A DNA stretch of 64,000 nt from GCA-003244245 sp050700055. Lineage in GTDB: Bacteria > Actinomycetota > Actinomycetes > Mycobacteriales > Pseudonocardiaceae. Positions 49,935-58,002 of the stretch are shown here, one piece after another. Position 1 is the stretch's first letter, and the number at the start of each line of letters is the position of its first letter. A model generated the notes under the pieces. The model saw only the letters and a list, made by a program, of their open reading frames with translations, was not told the origin of the DNA and made no database searches. A program made the position numbers and the translations under genes. Where the stretch lies: the NCBI GenBank assembly GCA_050700055.1, contig JBOHGE010000008.1, forward strand, positions 79,608 through 143,607, read 5' to 3'.

Positions 49935-50285
49935 TCATGGTATGGTGTCGGTCTCGTCGTCCGGTTTGACGACGCCTTGGGCGAACACCTCTTTTTCTGA
50001 TAGCTCGCTCGTACTTTGTCGGTACGCTCCTGACGCCTGTGCTCTGATTCGTGCCGCGATGTTGTCTGCTCGGGCTTTCTCTCGCTGTGCCCAGTACCGG
50101 GCTTCGCCCTCGTGGCCGGGATCGATCTTGGCGATCTGCTCGTACACCGACACCGACCGTTGGTAATACGCAAGCCACGCCGCCGGTGACGCGTCTCGAC
50201 TCGGTCGGATGCGCACCAACTCTTGGTGGGCCTGCATCAACGTCCTCAGCTGTCGTGGTGCAATGATTTTATCCACGATCCTCAT
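49935..50285 (-). CDS. AMED_5909-family protein, copy A
   Basis: A 116-residue soluble protein: LRTLMQAHQELVRIRPSRDA, then WLAYYQRSVSVYEQIAKIDP and GHEGEARYWAQREKARADNI. The same layout (AHE.L..I.P, W..YYQRS..VY..IA.ID.GH.HE...WA..ER) is in the next gene, so they are paralogs. NCBI uses 'AMED_5909 family protein' for such island proteins in Pseudonocardiaceae. No catalytic motif is visible; they may serve in replication or transfer of integrative elements. Copy A starts in a 4-bp overlap with copy B. Confidence 0.6.
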   Translation of the reverse strand: MRIVDKIIAPRQLRTLMQAHQELVRIRPSRDASPAAWLAYYQRSVSVYEQIAKIDPGHEGEARYWAQREKARADNIAARIRAQASGAYRQSTSELSEKEVFAQGVVKPDDETDTIP

Positions 50286-50593
50286 CTCCCGTGCTCACCA
50301 TAGTCAATGCATGCCTGTCTCACATCGCCATGTACCTCATTGTCGTCAGGAATGGTGATCTGAGCCTTGATCTCCTTCGCGCACTCACGTTCGTGGTCTG
50401 CCCAAAAGAGGCTTTCGTGGTGGTGTCCTCGATCTATCTCGGCGATGTCAGCATACAAAGCCGCGGATCGCTGGTAGTACACGAGCCACTCCGTAAGTGG
50501 CGCCTTTTGACGGGGTTGGATACGTGCCAATGCCTCATGGGCCTCGGCTAACGTCTGTGGTGTCACAGGCTTGGTGGTCTTGTCTAGGGTCAT
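50282..50593 (-). CDS. AMED_5909-family protein, copy B
   Basis: A 103-residue paralog of the following gene (AEAHEALARIQPRQ, WLVYYQRSAALYADIAEIDR, GHHHESLFWADHERE). Together they form a tandem duplication in one minus-strand operon with the excision-activator-like gene upstream. Function unknown; the His-rich GHHHE could bind metal but is also present as GHEGE in copy A, so that is not conserved. Confidence 0.6.
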   Translation of the reverse strand: MTLDKTTKPVTPQTLAEAHEALARIQPRQKAPLTEWLVYYQRSAALYADIAEIDRGHHHESLFWADHERECAKEIKAQITIPDDNEVHGDVRQACIDYGEHGR

Positions 50594-50599
50594 GATCTC

Positions 50600-50806
50600 T
50601 CACTGGTTCATGTGTTTCGTAGTCGCGTGCTTGGGACTCGAAGGCGCCTGCGGCGGACTCGATGGCCGCCAAGGTCCACCAAGGCAAGGTGTGGCTGCGG
50701 CGATCTGTCGCCAGGCCGCCGCCACCGCCCAGGACGCCGCAGCCATCTCCCGCGCCGCAGCCGGGCACCCTTGCCCGACCGAGTCGCGGCCCATCGCGAG
50801 ACTCAC
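50600..50806 (-). CDS. Small basic/Ala-rich protein in the island operon (uncertain)
   Basis: A 68-residue frame starting at GTG 50806 in a GTGA overlap with the preceding gene. It begins MSLAMGRDSVGQGCPAAARE, followed by an Ala/Trp-rich helix (ASWAVAAAWRQIAAAT) and a proline/serine tail. The overlap and orientation favour a real gene, but no homolog is recognised. Confidence 0.4.
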   Translation of the reverse strand: MSLAMGRDSVGQGCPAAAREMAAASWAVAAAWRQIAAATPCLGGPWRPSSPPQAPSSPKHATTKHMNQ

Positions 50807-51282
50807 GCGGCTTTACCGGGCTGCGTGCCGCTCCGGGCCGCACCGCTGGGCTTGATCGACTGCGACGGCTGAGTCCCGGCAGCGCTGGCCGTCGCGGTGA
50901 ACCCGGTTGCCCGGTAGACGTAGGACTGGTACTTGAACTCGCCGTTGCCGGCGACTCGGGGTTCGGCCGTCAGCCCGTCGAGCTGGATGGGACGCATACC
51001 CGGCAGGACTTCGGTGGTCGTGGGAACCGGTTGGACGTCTGCGATCAACGTGATCTCGAACGAGGCCCGCTTGGTGGTGGGCTCGTCGGGATCGGTGACC
51101 GTGGCTTTCCACTGCAGCTGACCCGTCACCTGATCAATCTTCTGCCGCACCGGCCGACCGGCGGCCTTGTCCTCGCGAGTCTGGTACTCGTTGTCCGGCG
51201 CGACGTCACCAATCAAAACCAGGCCCTGCGGAAACGCGCTATCGAACTCGATAGCGAATCGGAATCCCCTGGGGATCGCCAT
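50803..51282 (-). CDS. Pra-like replication/integration/excision activator of AICE type
   Basis: A 159-residue protein starting at ATG 51282. It begins MAIPRGFRFAIEFDSAFPQG, includes QVTGQLQWKATVTDPDEPTT, FEITLIADVQPVPTTTEVLP, and PRVAGNGEFKYQSYVYRATG. The pattern (an early PRGF...E...FP.G, then TG...W.VTV.DP, then a late EFKY..Y..RATG) is that of actinobacterial integrative-element proteins annotated as 'plasmid replication, integration and excision activator', as Pra of pSAM2. It heads a minus-strand operon with three small genes. The recall is by pattern, so the family name is probable rather than sure. Confidence 0.55.
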   Translation of the reverse strand: MAIPRGFRFAIEFDSAFPQGLVLIGDVAPDNEYQTREDKAAGRPVRQKIDQVTGQLQWKATVTDPDEPTTKRASFEITLIADVQPVPTTTEVLPGMRPIQLDGLTAEPRVAGNGEFKYQSYVYRATGFTATASAAGTQPSQSIKPSGAARSGTQPGKAA

Positions 51283-51481
51283 GAATCTTAGCCTTTCTGG
51301 CTCGACTGTCGGTGTGGTTGCCACCCCGGTCTGCGGGTGATACCACAAGGTTCGGCCAGGTCAGGTCCGTTCTCGACCTCGTGATCGTCTCTTCTCCCAC
51401 TTCTGTCCCTCCCATAGTCTCGCGCAGTCTCCTGAATGTGATAGCCTCGTCCCGTCCAGCTCTGAAGGAGGGTCACCACCG

Positions 51482-52657
51482 TTGGACGCCAAGCCCGTCG
51501 TGCTGAAAGTGCTGCTCAAGCACCGCCACCTGCAAACGCACCGCGCCTTTTGTCGCGAGTACGACAGGGTTGCCGCGAAAACTGACCCGACTCTACGGGG
51601 AGGCTGGCCGAGCAAGGCACAATTCTACCGGTGGCTTTCCGGTGAACTGGTCGGACTTCCCTACCCCGACCACTGCCGCATTCTGGAGAGCATGTTTCCC
51701 GATTGGAAAGTTGATCAACTGTTCCAGACTCACGACGCTGGAATCGACTTCGTACCCGAACCAGCTAAGCCGCGGTCGGCAATGATGATTACTCAACCAA
51801 TCTCCCCGACTCGGCCAGTTGATCAAAGCACGGTAAGTCTGTCTGAGGTACTCGCCTCCATTGAGCGGGGTCTCGAAGCGCCCGCTCACGGGCAAGCTGG
51901 ATGGCGGTCGGACGTGCTAGCCGAATCCCGTACGGTTTCCTTGCCTAGCGTCACCTTCCCTCTTGCTATTGGCGCCCCGGGGTCTGAGGCCGAAGAAACG
52001 CCTGCGCGGCGGATCGCTCGGTCGCTTGGGGAATTATCTAAGCGACTCCGACTGTCCGATGCAGAGATTGCCCAGTTAGCGAAGCGCGCCGGCCATATTG
52101 TTGAACTCGATATGACTTGCTCCATTGACATCGACGGCGCAGGGTGGTCAACAGTCACCTATTCCCATCAACTCCTCAACCTGACAAATCGTCCCATCAA
52201 GCGTCTGACGCGAGAATTGTGGTTTGAGACCACAGACGGTCCCCTGACGATCGAGCCCTCACCCAGCAATGACCGCAAGGTGACCATCCAGCGGACGCAC
52301 GACATGAACAATCTGTCCAAGTTCGCCTGCCACATCTTGCCTGGGATTGCTTCCGGCGAGGTAGCCACCATCTCGTACCTCTGCCGTGGCGGGCAATTCG
52401 TCCACGACCACTACTGGCGGCAGGCCGTTCCGCGATACACGCGTCACCTCACCCTGAACATCCGCCACAGCGGCGTCGACATGCTCCTCAACTGCACAGC
52501 CATCGAAGAGCAAGCCGACGGGTCGGAGGTCTCGGCAACGGAGGACCTCGTCTGCACTGACGATGCCGGTGATGCTCTCATTACCGTGACCCGTAACTAC
52601 CTCCAACCAAGCCAAGCCATCACGCTGCGGTGGGTAGTGAACCGTGCATCTGCGTGA
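51482..52657 (+). CDS. Island regulator with N-terminal HTH-like domain
   Basis: A 391-residue protein starting at TTG 51482 (AAGGAGGG upstream). The first 85 residues (LKVLLKHRHLQTHRAFCREY, SKAQFYRWLSGELVGLPYPD, ILESMFPDWKVDQLF) look like the HTH-type opening of regulators found in actinobacterial integrative elements. Residues 175-390 are a separate mostly-beta domain (DMTCSIDIDGAGWSTVTYSH, VNRASA end) of unknown family. It is divergent from the Pra-like operon, with about 200 bp of shared promoter region. It is coupled to the next gene by a 14-bp overlap. Confidence 0.6.
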   Translation: MDAKPVVLKVLLKHRHLQTHRAFCREYDRVAAKTDPTLRGGWPSKAQFYRWLSGELVGLPYPDHCRILESMFPDWKVDQLFQTHDAGIDFVPEPAKPRSAMMITQPISPTRPVDQSTVSLSEVLASIERGLEAPAHGQAGWRSDVLAESRTVSLPSVTFPLAIGAPGSEAEETPARRIARSLGELSKRLRLSDAEIAQLAKRAGHIVELDMTCSIDIDGAGWSTVTYSHQLLNLTNRPIKRLTRELWFETTDGPLTIEPSPSNDRKVTIQRTHDMNNLSKFACHILPGIASGEVATISYLCRGGQFVHDHYWRQAVPRYTRHLTLNIRHSGVDMLLNCTAIEEQADGSEVSATEDLVCTDDAGDALITVTRNYLQPSQAITLRWVVNRASA

Positions 52658-53804
52658 CGCCGTAGAGGATGCGGTACGCCGCTGGGATGCTCTGGAAAGA
52701 TCACGCGGCGAAGCTCCTGTGATTGACTTCGACTGCGCACCTCCGGCAGGCAAACCCCGCCTGTTCGACAACCGGTTTGCTGTGCTCGACGCCCTCATGC
52801 GACTTCAGGCCGAGGCGAACGCAGAGCATCAATCAGTACTGAGTGCCTACCTGGATGCGCACATCGCCTACCTCTGCGCCCTTATGGGACAACAACTACC
52901 GTTCGGTGAGTACATCTCAGTCACGCAGGGTTGCGTGCCCCGCGGGTGGACTCGTGATTACGTGGAGCAGCGCGCACGAATTGCCAAGGATGCTCTTGGT
53001 GCACTGGGAATTTCGTGGAATGAGCACACTTGGAAAAATCTTCGCGCCGTGAGTGAGCAGCTGCCCGCGTCCGAGGTAGGCGCTGCCATCGCAGACTACG
53101 CAGACAAGCACGAGTCCAGTGTCCGCCGGCTCGTTGACACTACCGCCGACTTCAACCTCACAATCGAAGACGTCGAGGTTGAAGCATACTGGTCATACTG
53201 GCTCGACGGCTCAGGCCACGAGACACGTCTACGCATCAACAAGAACAAAGCTTCATTTTCGCACGCGGACGCCTATCGTTTCGCGCTTCACGAGGTCCTC
53301 GGGCACGCTCTGCAATACTCAAGCCTCACGGCGCAGGCCGAGGCCAACACCGTCGAGTGGCCAAGAATCCTCGCTGTCCACTGCCCGCACCAAGTTTTGT
53401 TCGAAGGTTTGGCTCAAGTTCTACCGTGGGTAGTATCATTCGATGACGAAATCGTAACTGCCCGCACGAGAATCGATCATTTCATGAACCTCATCCGCGG
53501 CCAGATTCATATCCTGATCAATAGTGGTGCGACGGCCGTGGACTGTCGTGACCTGGCGCGCCGTCAGGTCCCCTGGTGGACCGACGAGGAGATCGCCCGC
53601 GAACTCCACGACCGCAGCAGAAATGCCCAGTTCAGGTCCTACCTATGGTCCTACCCCGCCGGCATAGACTGGTTTATCAGACTCGTTGAAGCGGGCGGTA
53701 CAACGCCCACGGAGGTGCTTCGTGAAGCCTACCGGCGCCCGCTTACTCCAAGCGAACTCCACGAGTTCTGGCCGACCGGACCAGCCATCGGAGGAAACCA
53801 ATAA
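52644..53804 (+). CDS. HExxH zinc metallopeptidase-like protein
   Basis: A 386-residue protein starting at GTG 52644, 14 bp inside the regulator gene. HEVLGHALQ (residues about 221-229) is a HExxH zinc site, and LFEGLAQVLPW about 40 residues later supplies a Glu in the gluzincin position. No signal peptide or membrane helix, so it is cytoplasmic. The N-terminal 180 residues are helical. It does not fit an established peptidase clan by eye. Base composition is lower in GC than the core genes. Its stop is followed directly by a GGCT-like frame. Confidence 0.65.
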   Translation: MHLRDAVEDAVRRWDALERSRGEAPVIDFDCAPPAGKPRLFDNRFAVLDALMRLQAEANAEHQSVLSAYLDAHIAYLCALMGQQLPFGEYISVTQGCVPRGWTRDYVEQRARIAKDALGALGISWNEHTWKNLRAVSEQLPASEVGAAIADYADKHESSVRRLVDTTADFNLTIEDVEVEAYWSYWLDGSGHETRLRINKNKASFSHADAYRFALHEVLGHALQYSSLTAQAEANTVEWPRILAVHCPHQVLFEGLAQVLPWVVSFDDEIVTARTRIDHFMNLIRGQIHILINSGATAVDCRDLARRQVPWWTDEEIARELHDRSRNAQFRSYLWSYPAGIDWFIRLVEAGGTTPTEVLREAYRRPLTPSELHEFWPTGPAIGGNQ

Positions 53805-54219
53805 ACTTTTTGTCTACGGCACACTCCTCCTCGACGACGTCATCAGCACCCTCATCGGTCGTATACCCCGTTATCTGGTTGCGACGGCCCCTGGCTGGCA
53901 GGTCGTACGCCTACCGCAAAAAGTCTACCCCGGGCTAGTTCCCGGCCAGGGAGAAGCAAACGGAAAAGTATTCACCGACCTCACCGACACGGAATGGGCC
54001 ACCTTAGACACCTTCGAGGACCCGACCTACACACTCGCTACCGTGCGGGTCTTAACCCCCCTCCGAACGGACGCCCTCGCGTACATCTGGCACGGTGAAC
54101 ACGTGGACCAGCCCTGGGCCAGCGCGGAGTTTGGGCGCGACGAACTCGCCGACTACCTCGACCGTTGCCTCAGCTGGCGACGACGCTACGACCAGCGCGG
54201 TACGATCGATGTGCACTGA
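53722..54219 (+). CDS. Gamma-glutamylcyclotransferase (AIG2/GGCT)-like protein, start unclear
   Basis: The GGCT fold is clear from KLFVYGTLLLDDVISTLIGR, GWQVVRLPQKVYPGLVPGQG, FTDLTDTEWATLDTFEDPTY (the catalytic Glu is in the FED motif) and ALAYIWHGE. Family members start right at the LFVYGTL strand, but no ATG, GTG or TTG exists there. The nearest in-frame starts lie at 53722 (GTG) and 53686 (TTG), deep within the upstream gene. A GGAGG precedes the AATAAAC junction. Either a +1 frameshift joins it to the peptidase, a non-standard start is used, or the gene is damaged. GGCT proteins release 5-oxoproline from gamma-glutamyl amines. Confidence 0.6.
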   Translation: MKPTGARLLQANSTSSGRPDQPSEETNKLFVYGTLLLDDVISTLIGRIPRYLVATAPGWQVVRLPQKVYPGLVPGQGEANGKVFTDLTDTEWATLDTFEDPTYTLATVRVLTPLRTDALAYIWHGEHVDQPWASAEFGRDELADYLDRCLSWRRRYDQRGTIDVH

Positions 54220-54485
54220 TGGAGTCGGCACTTTCGCCAACCCGTCGACGAGTCGCTAGCGGGACCGCAGGCCGGAAACGGTCCATGAGACTTCGGTGCA
54301 CGCCGCCCAAGCGCAGCGCTGGCCGTCAGCAGGGATGCACTCAGAGCGTCACCGGCACGGCGCGTGTCACCACTGTGCCATTCCGTGCCAAATAAGCCTC
54401 CTTGGGCTCCGCAAGTTCTGGAAACTCGCGAACTTCTTCCCACAGCCGCTCCTATCGCAACGTTGCCAAAAGGTTCTCATGGAGG

Positions 54486-55145
54486 TTAACGGTCCGCGTT
54501 GTCGTATCCAGCCTCACCCAGTGCACGGCGGGCGCGCACGATAGGCAGCGGATCGAGCGGGTGACGGATCAGGTGCCGCACGATCGCGCGCGGGACGGTG
54601 CGGGTGAAGAAGACTCCCACGTCGATCGACTTGCGCACCGCGCGTACGTGGTCGCGGGGCAGCCGTGAGCGGATGAGGCCCTGGCTCAGATCGTTGAGGT
54701 CCGCCCGTCGGAATGCCTCGGCCAGCGTCGCGTAGGGCCCTCGGTATGGGGTTAAGTGGTGGTGTTTGGCGACGATAACTGCGAGCTCCTCGGCCCAGGC
54801 GCCGCGTCCAGTGTGCTGCAGCCAGGCATCCATGGTGCGGATAGAGTGCCCAAGATAGTTCAACGAACTGAACACGTCGATGTCGTGAAAGGCCGCGGCG
54901 ATGGCCAGCTTGTCGTCACGGTAGTCCAGGTCGGGCACGACCACGCGGGCCAGGTTGAGTACGCGGTAGACGTGGCCGCGATAACTGACCCAGCCGCGCT
55001 CGTCACCCGCGGCGTGCTCACGATGGCTATCCAGAATCTCCTCGACTAGAGGATGAGTGCCAAGAAGGTCGATAGATGCAGGTGCCACGTTCCTCATCTC
55101 CGTTCGAAACGGGCGGGTTTCGAAGCGGAACTCACGCGAACCCAT
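54486..55145 (-). CDS. HD-domain phosphohydrolase-like protein
   Basis: A 219-residue protein with the HD motif: GHVYRVLNLARVVVPDL, then LAIAAAFHDIDVFSSL (H-D pair) and VIVAKHHHLTPYRGPYA (metal ligands), ending DVGVFFTRTVPRAIVRHLIR. HD proteins hydrolyse phosphomono- or diesters of nucleotides. ATG 55145 is the longest start, with a TAGCGT -10-like box upstream; ATG 55097 begins the usual MRNVAPASIDLLG segment. Substrate unknown. Confidence 0.75.
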   Translation of the reverse strand: MGSREFRFETRPFRTEMRNVAPASIDLLGTHPLVEEILDSHREHAAGDERGWVSYRGHVYRVLNLARVVVPDLDYRDDKLAIAAAFHDIDVFSSLNYLGHSIRTMDAWLQHTGRGAWAEELAVIVAKHHHLTPYRGPYATLAEAFRRADLNDLSQGLIRSRLPRDHVRAVRKSIDVGVFFTRTVPRAIVRHLIRHPLDPLPIVRARRALGEAGYDNADR

Positions 55146-55209
55146 TGCAGCGCAAACGCTACGCTGAGCGCGATCAGTTCGCCAGACTCATCGGTAACGT
55201 GTCGCTCCG

Positions 55210-55620
55210 TTGAACTTCGGTCCTGATCTTGTAGGGCTGCGGGCGATCTTCCACTCGTCTGGGGAGTTGTCTGTCCAAGCTGTTACTGCCCTGATGCTCA
55301 CGATCGAGCCGGGACCGTTGGATGCTCGTTCGTCGTGGATGGAGTTCGAGTCGTTGGCGGTGGAGACGTCGCGTGAGGTCGGGTTGCGGGCGTTGGAGGA
55401 GACCCTGGCTGATGCTCAGGAACGGTTGATCGACTCGGTGTGCGGGCCGCGGTGAGCACCCGTGCGGGGGGCCGGCAGCACCGTTGAGGTGCCGCGTTGT
55501 GAGATGGCCGAGGACTTCGCCCGCAAGGGCAGACGCAAGCTGCCCACCGGCCCAGTGCCATCCCGTTCCGCCTGCAAAAGCTCAACGTATGACGACGCTA
55601 CCGAGCCGTCGGTCTTGGTC
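55210..55620 (+). pseudogene. Probable transposase N-terminal remnant
   Basis: In one frame 55210-55455 reads WMEFESLAVETSREVGLRAL, then EETLADAQERLIDSVCGPR-stop. In the next frame GAGSTVEVPRCEMAEDFARKGRR follows. The series L..ETSRE.G...L...L..A..RL...C.PR, then 'DFARKGRR' resembles the start of a transposase group whose catalytic part is missing here. Breaks in frame and lack of the core argue for a remnant. Confidence 0.35.
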
Positions 55621-55904
55621 TCGTCGTGCCGTAGTTCGCTCGCGACCCGCTGCAACTGCATCGCCACGATGTATAGCTGTTCATGCCGCGCCTATGCCCG
55701 CATAGTCGTCGGCCTTTAGCTGGATGATCTTCTTGTCTCAGTCTTCCCAGCTATGACTGCCGACGCTGACCCGCTTAAACTCGCCGCTCGTTGTGTGAAC
55801 GAATACCCGCCCCTCGTACCGCCCGCCCGTGCGCTTCTTGATCGTTCCTGAGCCGTTCACCTTCCGGGTGGTTTCTCGCCGCCGACTCCCGCTCTCTGAG
55901 CTGG

Positions 55905-57176
55905 TTATTGCGCGGCGATGTGTTTAGCGATCGGTAGGTCGCGGAAGCTTCGCCACATGCTGACGTCATAGATGACGGCCAGACCGCCGCCGACGAGCAG
56001 GGGTGCGCCGCACACGATGAGGGATCCAGTGAGCAGCAGGCTGGACGTCAGCGGGCTAGCCGAGACGGCGACGCTGCGCGCGATGGTGGTCAGGCTGGCT
56101 GCAGCGGTGCGATCTTCGGGGCCCACGATGCCTGCGGTAAAGGCTTGCCGCGCGGGGACGTCGATCTTCGAGAGGGTCTGGCGGGCCAGCAGTAGAGCGG
56201 CGGCGAGTCCGAAGCTGGACGTGAGGGGCACGCACAGCAGCAGGATGTTCGACACGAAATGGGGCAGCAGCATCGCGGTGAGCATGCCTTGCCGAGCGAC
56301 CAGCAGGGGGGCGAGTGCTTGGCTGAGCGCAGACAAGAGGTTCGTCGCAAAAAACAGCAGCCCGAGTTCGCTGATGGAAGCCCCATAGCGTTGCTGTAAC
56401 CACAACGCGAGGAGGGCCTGGACCGCCAGTCCTCCGGCGAAGGCATCGAGGGCGAACAATCCCGCGAGGTGCATCACCGGCCGGGGCACGCGCCTACGAG
56501 CCCTCGCCGGTGCCGCGCTGCTGGCCGCCACCTCACTCGCCTCGGCCGAGACCGGCGATTGGTAGGTTGCGCGAGGGGCTTCGGCGTGCGGGGAGAGCAG
56601 CAAGAACAGCACCGCGATTGTGACGGCAATAACCGCGTAGACGGCGAAGGCGGCGTCACCTGGCTCGATGTCGGGTATCAATCCCAGGCCAGCGGTGGCC
56701 AAACCGCCGAGGGCGCCACTGGCCAGCGCGGTCATGTTGTAGCCGGCGAACAAGCTGGTGTGCCGTTCGGTTGGGCAGGTTTGGGCCAGGATCGCTTGTT
56801 CCACACCACTGAACGGGGTGTTGTCGTTGGTCGAGGGAGAGATCGTGCCGACGAATGCCGCGATCAGCAGCAGTGGGTAGGATTCGCAGACGGCGAATGC
56901 CACCCCAGCGGCGGCCATCAACCCGGAGGCGAGCAGCAGGGAGTTCCGTCGGCCGCACCGGTCGGCGAACATCCCCATAAGGATGCTGGCCAGGACTGAG
57001 CCGACTGCGGCGACGGCCAGCAGTAGCCCGACTTGGGCCGGAGAATCGCCATCTTTGGTCAGCATCGCGGCTAGGAGCACGCTAGTGCAGCCATACCCGA
57101 AGGTCCGCAACGCCCGGGTGGCGATCACCAGCTGCGCGTCGCGACTCACCCATGCGGGTGCGGATCTGGTCAACAT
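55905..57176 (-). CDS. Major facilitator superfamily transporter
   Basis: A 423-residue protein with twelve predicted membrane helices. It starts MLTRSAPAWVSRDAQLVIAT at ATG 57176; a longer start at 57245 adds polar residues. Loop 2-3 has MGMFADRCGRRNSLLLASGL, the MFS motif A form. A central polar linker (APARARRRVPRP) splits the halves. The homology is to sugar/drug exporters of the MFS-1 type; the cargo cannot be told. It shows normal GC codon use. Confidence 0.85.
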   Translation of the reverse strand: MLTRSAPAWVSRDAQLVIATRALRTFGYGCTSVLLAAMLTKDGDSPAQVGLLLAVAAVGSVLASILMGMFADRCGRRNSLLLASGLMAAAGVAFAVCESYPLLLIAAFVGTISPSTNDNTPFSGVEQAILAQTCPTERHTSLFAGYNMTALASGALGGLATAGLGLIPDIEPGDAAFAVYAVIAVTIAVLFLLLSPHAEAPRATYQSPVSAEASEVAASSAAPARARRRVPRPVMHLAGLFALDAFAGGLAVQALLALWLQQRYGASISELGLLFFATNLLSALSQALAPLLVARQGMLTAMLLPHFVSNILLLCVPLTSSFGLAAALLLARQTLSKIDVPARQAFTAGIVGPEDRTAAASLTTIARSVAVSASPLTSSLLLTGSLIVCGAPLLVGGGLAVIYDVSMWRSFRDLPIAKHIAAQ

Positions 57177-57245
57177 CGGTGTTGAGTACCTCCTCGAATC
57201 CGACCGCGAGCGTGCCCGAGACCAGCCGCTCACTGCCATGCCCAC

Positions 57246-57717
57246 GCTTGATCCCGCCGGGTCGGAATCTGCCCGAGTTGAGTCCGGGCTGGCCTGTGCG
57301 CGCAGTCGCGCTGGGACGGGTGGAAGAGCTTCCGCGAGCGCGGAGTGACTGTACCGTTTACGACCCGGGGGAGTTCACCCTGTGTTCGCTAATCATTCTC
57401 TTGAGTAACATCCGGAAGTTGGTCAATGTGAGGTGAGTGGATGCGGCTCCATCAACTGCTGAATGGGCGGCGGACCGGGCATGAGCCCGCCGCCGGGTTA
57501 CGGGCACAGCACATGAGGGTCGCGGCGAGCGCGTTGGTCGCTATGGCGGCTGCTCGGGCTGGGCTTCACGCTCACGATCCTGATCTTCACGGCACCATGC
57601 CACGGCAGGTAGGCGGCGCCATCCGCGGCCAGCGGGCTTCCACCGCGTTGCAAGCACGGTGATACGCGGCATCCAACAAGTGTCAACCGTGGCGCGCAAC
57701 CAGCTGCGGAGCCAGAC
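57246..57717. other. No supportable gene
   Basis: Contains the MFS upstream region and short frames without motif, ribosome site or codon bias. A GGCGGCGG/CCGCCGCC pair near 57467-57493 could form a hairpin. Confidence 0.4.
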
Positions 57718-57882
57718 CTATTGTCGCCGTCTGAACCGGCGAGCGACCGAAAACCCGATCAGCGCGCCGCCGAGGACGAGCACAACGATCACGACCAGGA
57801 TGAACTTCCCGACACCCGCGAGGAAACCTCGGGCCTCGAACTCGGCGGCAAGCAAGCCAACGTGGGTCACAGTGAGGATCAT
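57718..57882 (-). CDS. Small single-helix membrane protein
   Basis: A 54-residue protein from ATG 57882. Residues 23-43 form one strong helix (GKFILVVIVVLVLGGALIGF) followed by an Arg-rich stop-transfer (ARRFRRRQ). The N-terminal side (ILTVTHVGLLAAEFEARGFL) is amphipathic. No homolog is recognised. It is near a phosphoribulokinase-like gene on the same strand, with a 120-bp gap. Confidence 0.5.
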   Translation of the reverse strand: MILTVTHVGLLAAEFEARGFLAGVGKFILVVIVVLVLGGALIGFSVARRFRRRQ

Positions 57883-58002
57883 GACTACCGATGGTAAGGC
57901 CTCGCGCCTCGTCGCGCTGCCCCATGCAGGTGGTGATGCTCTCCGAGCCGGTGTAGGTGACCTGCTGCACGCCGGCGAAGTCGTCGCGAGCCACACCTGG
58001 AA

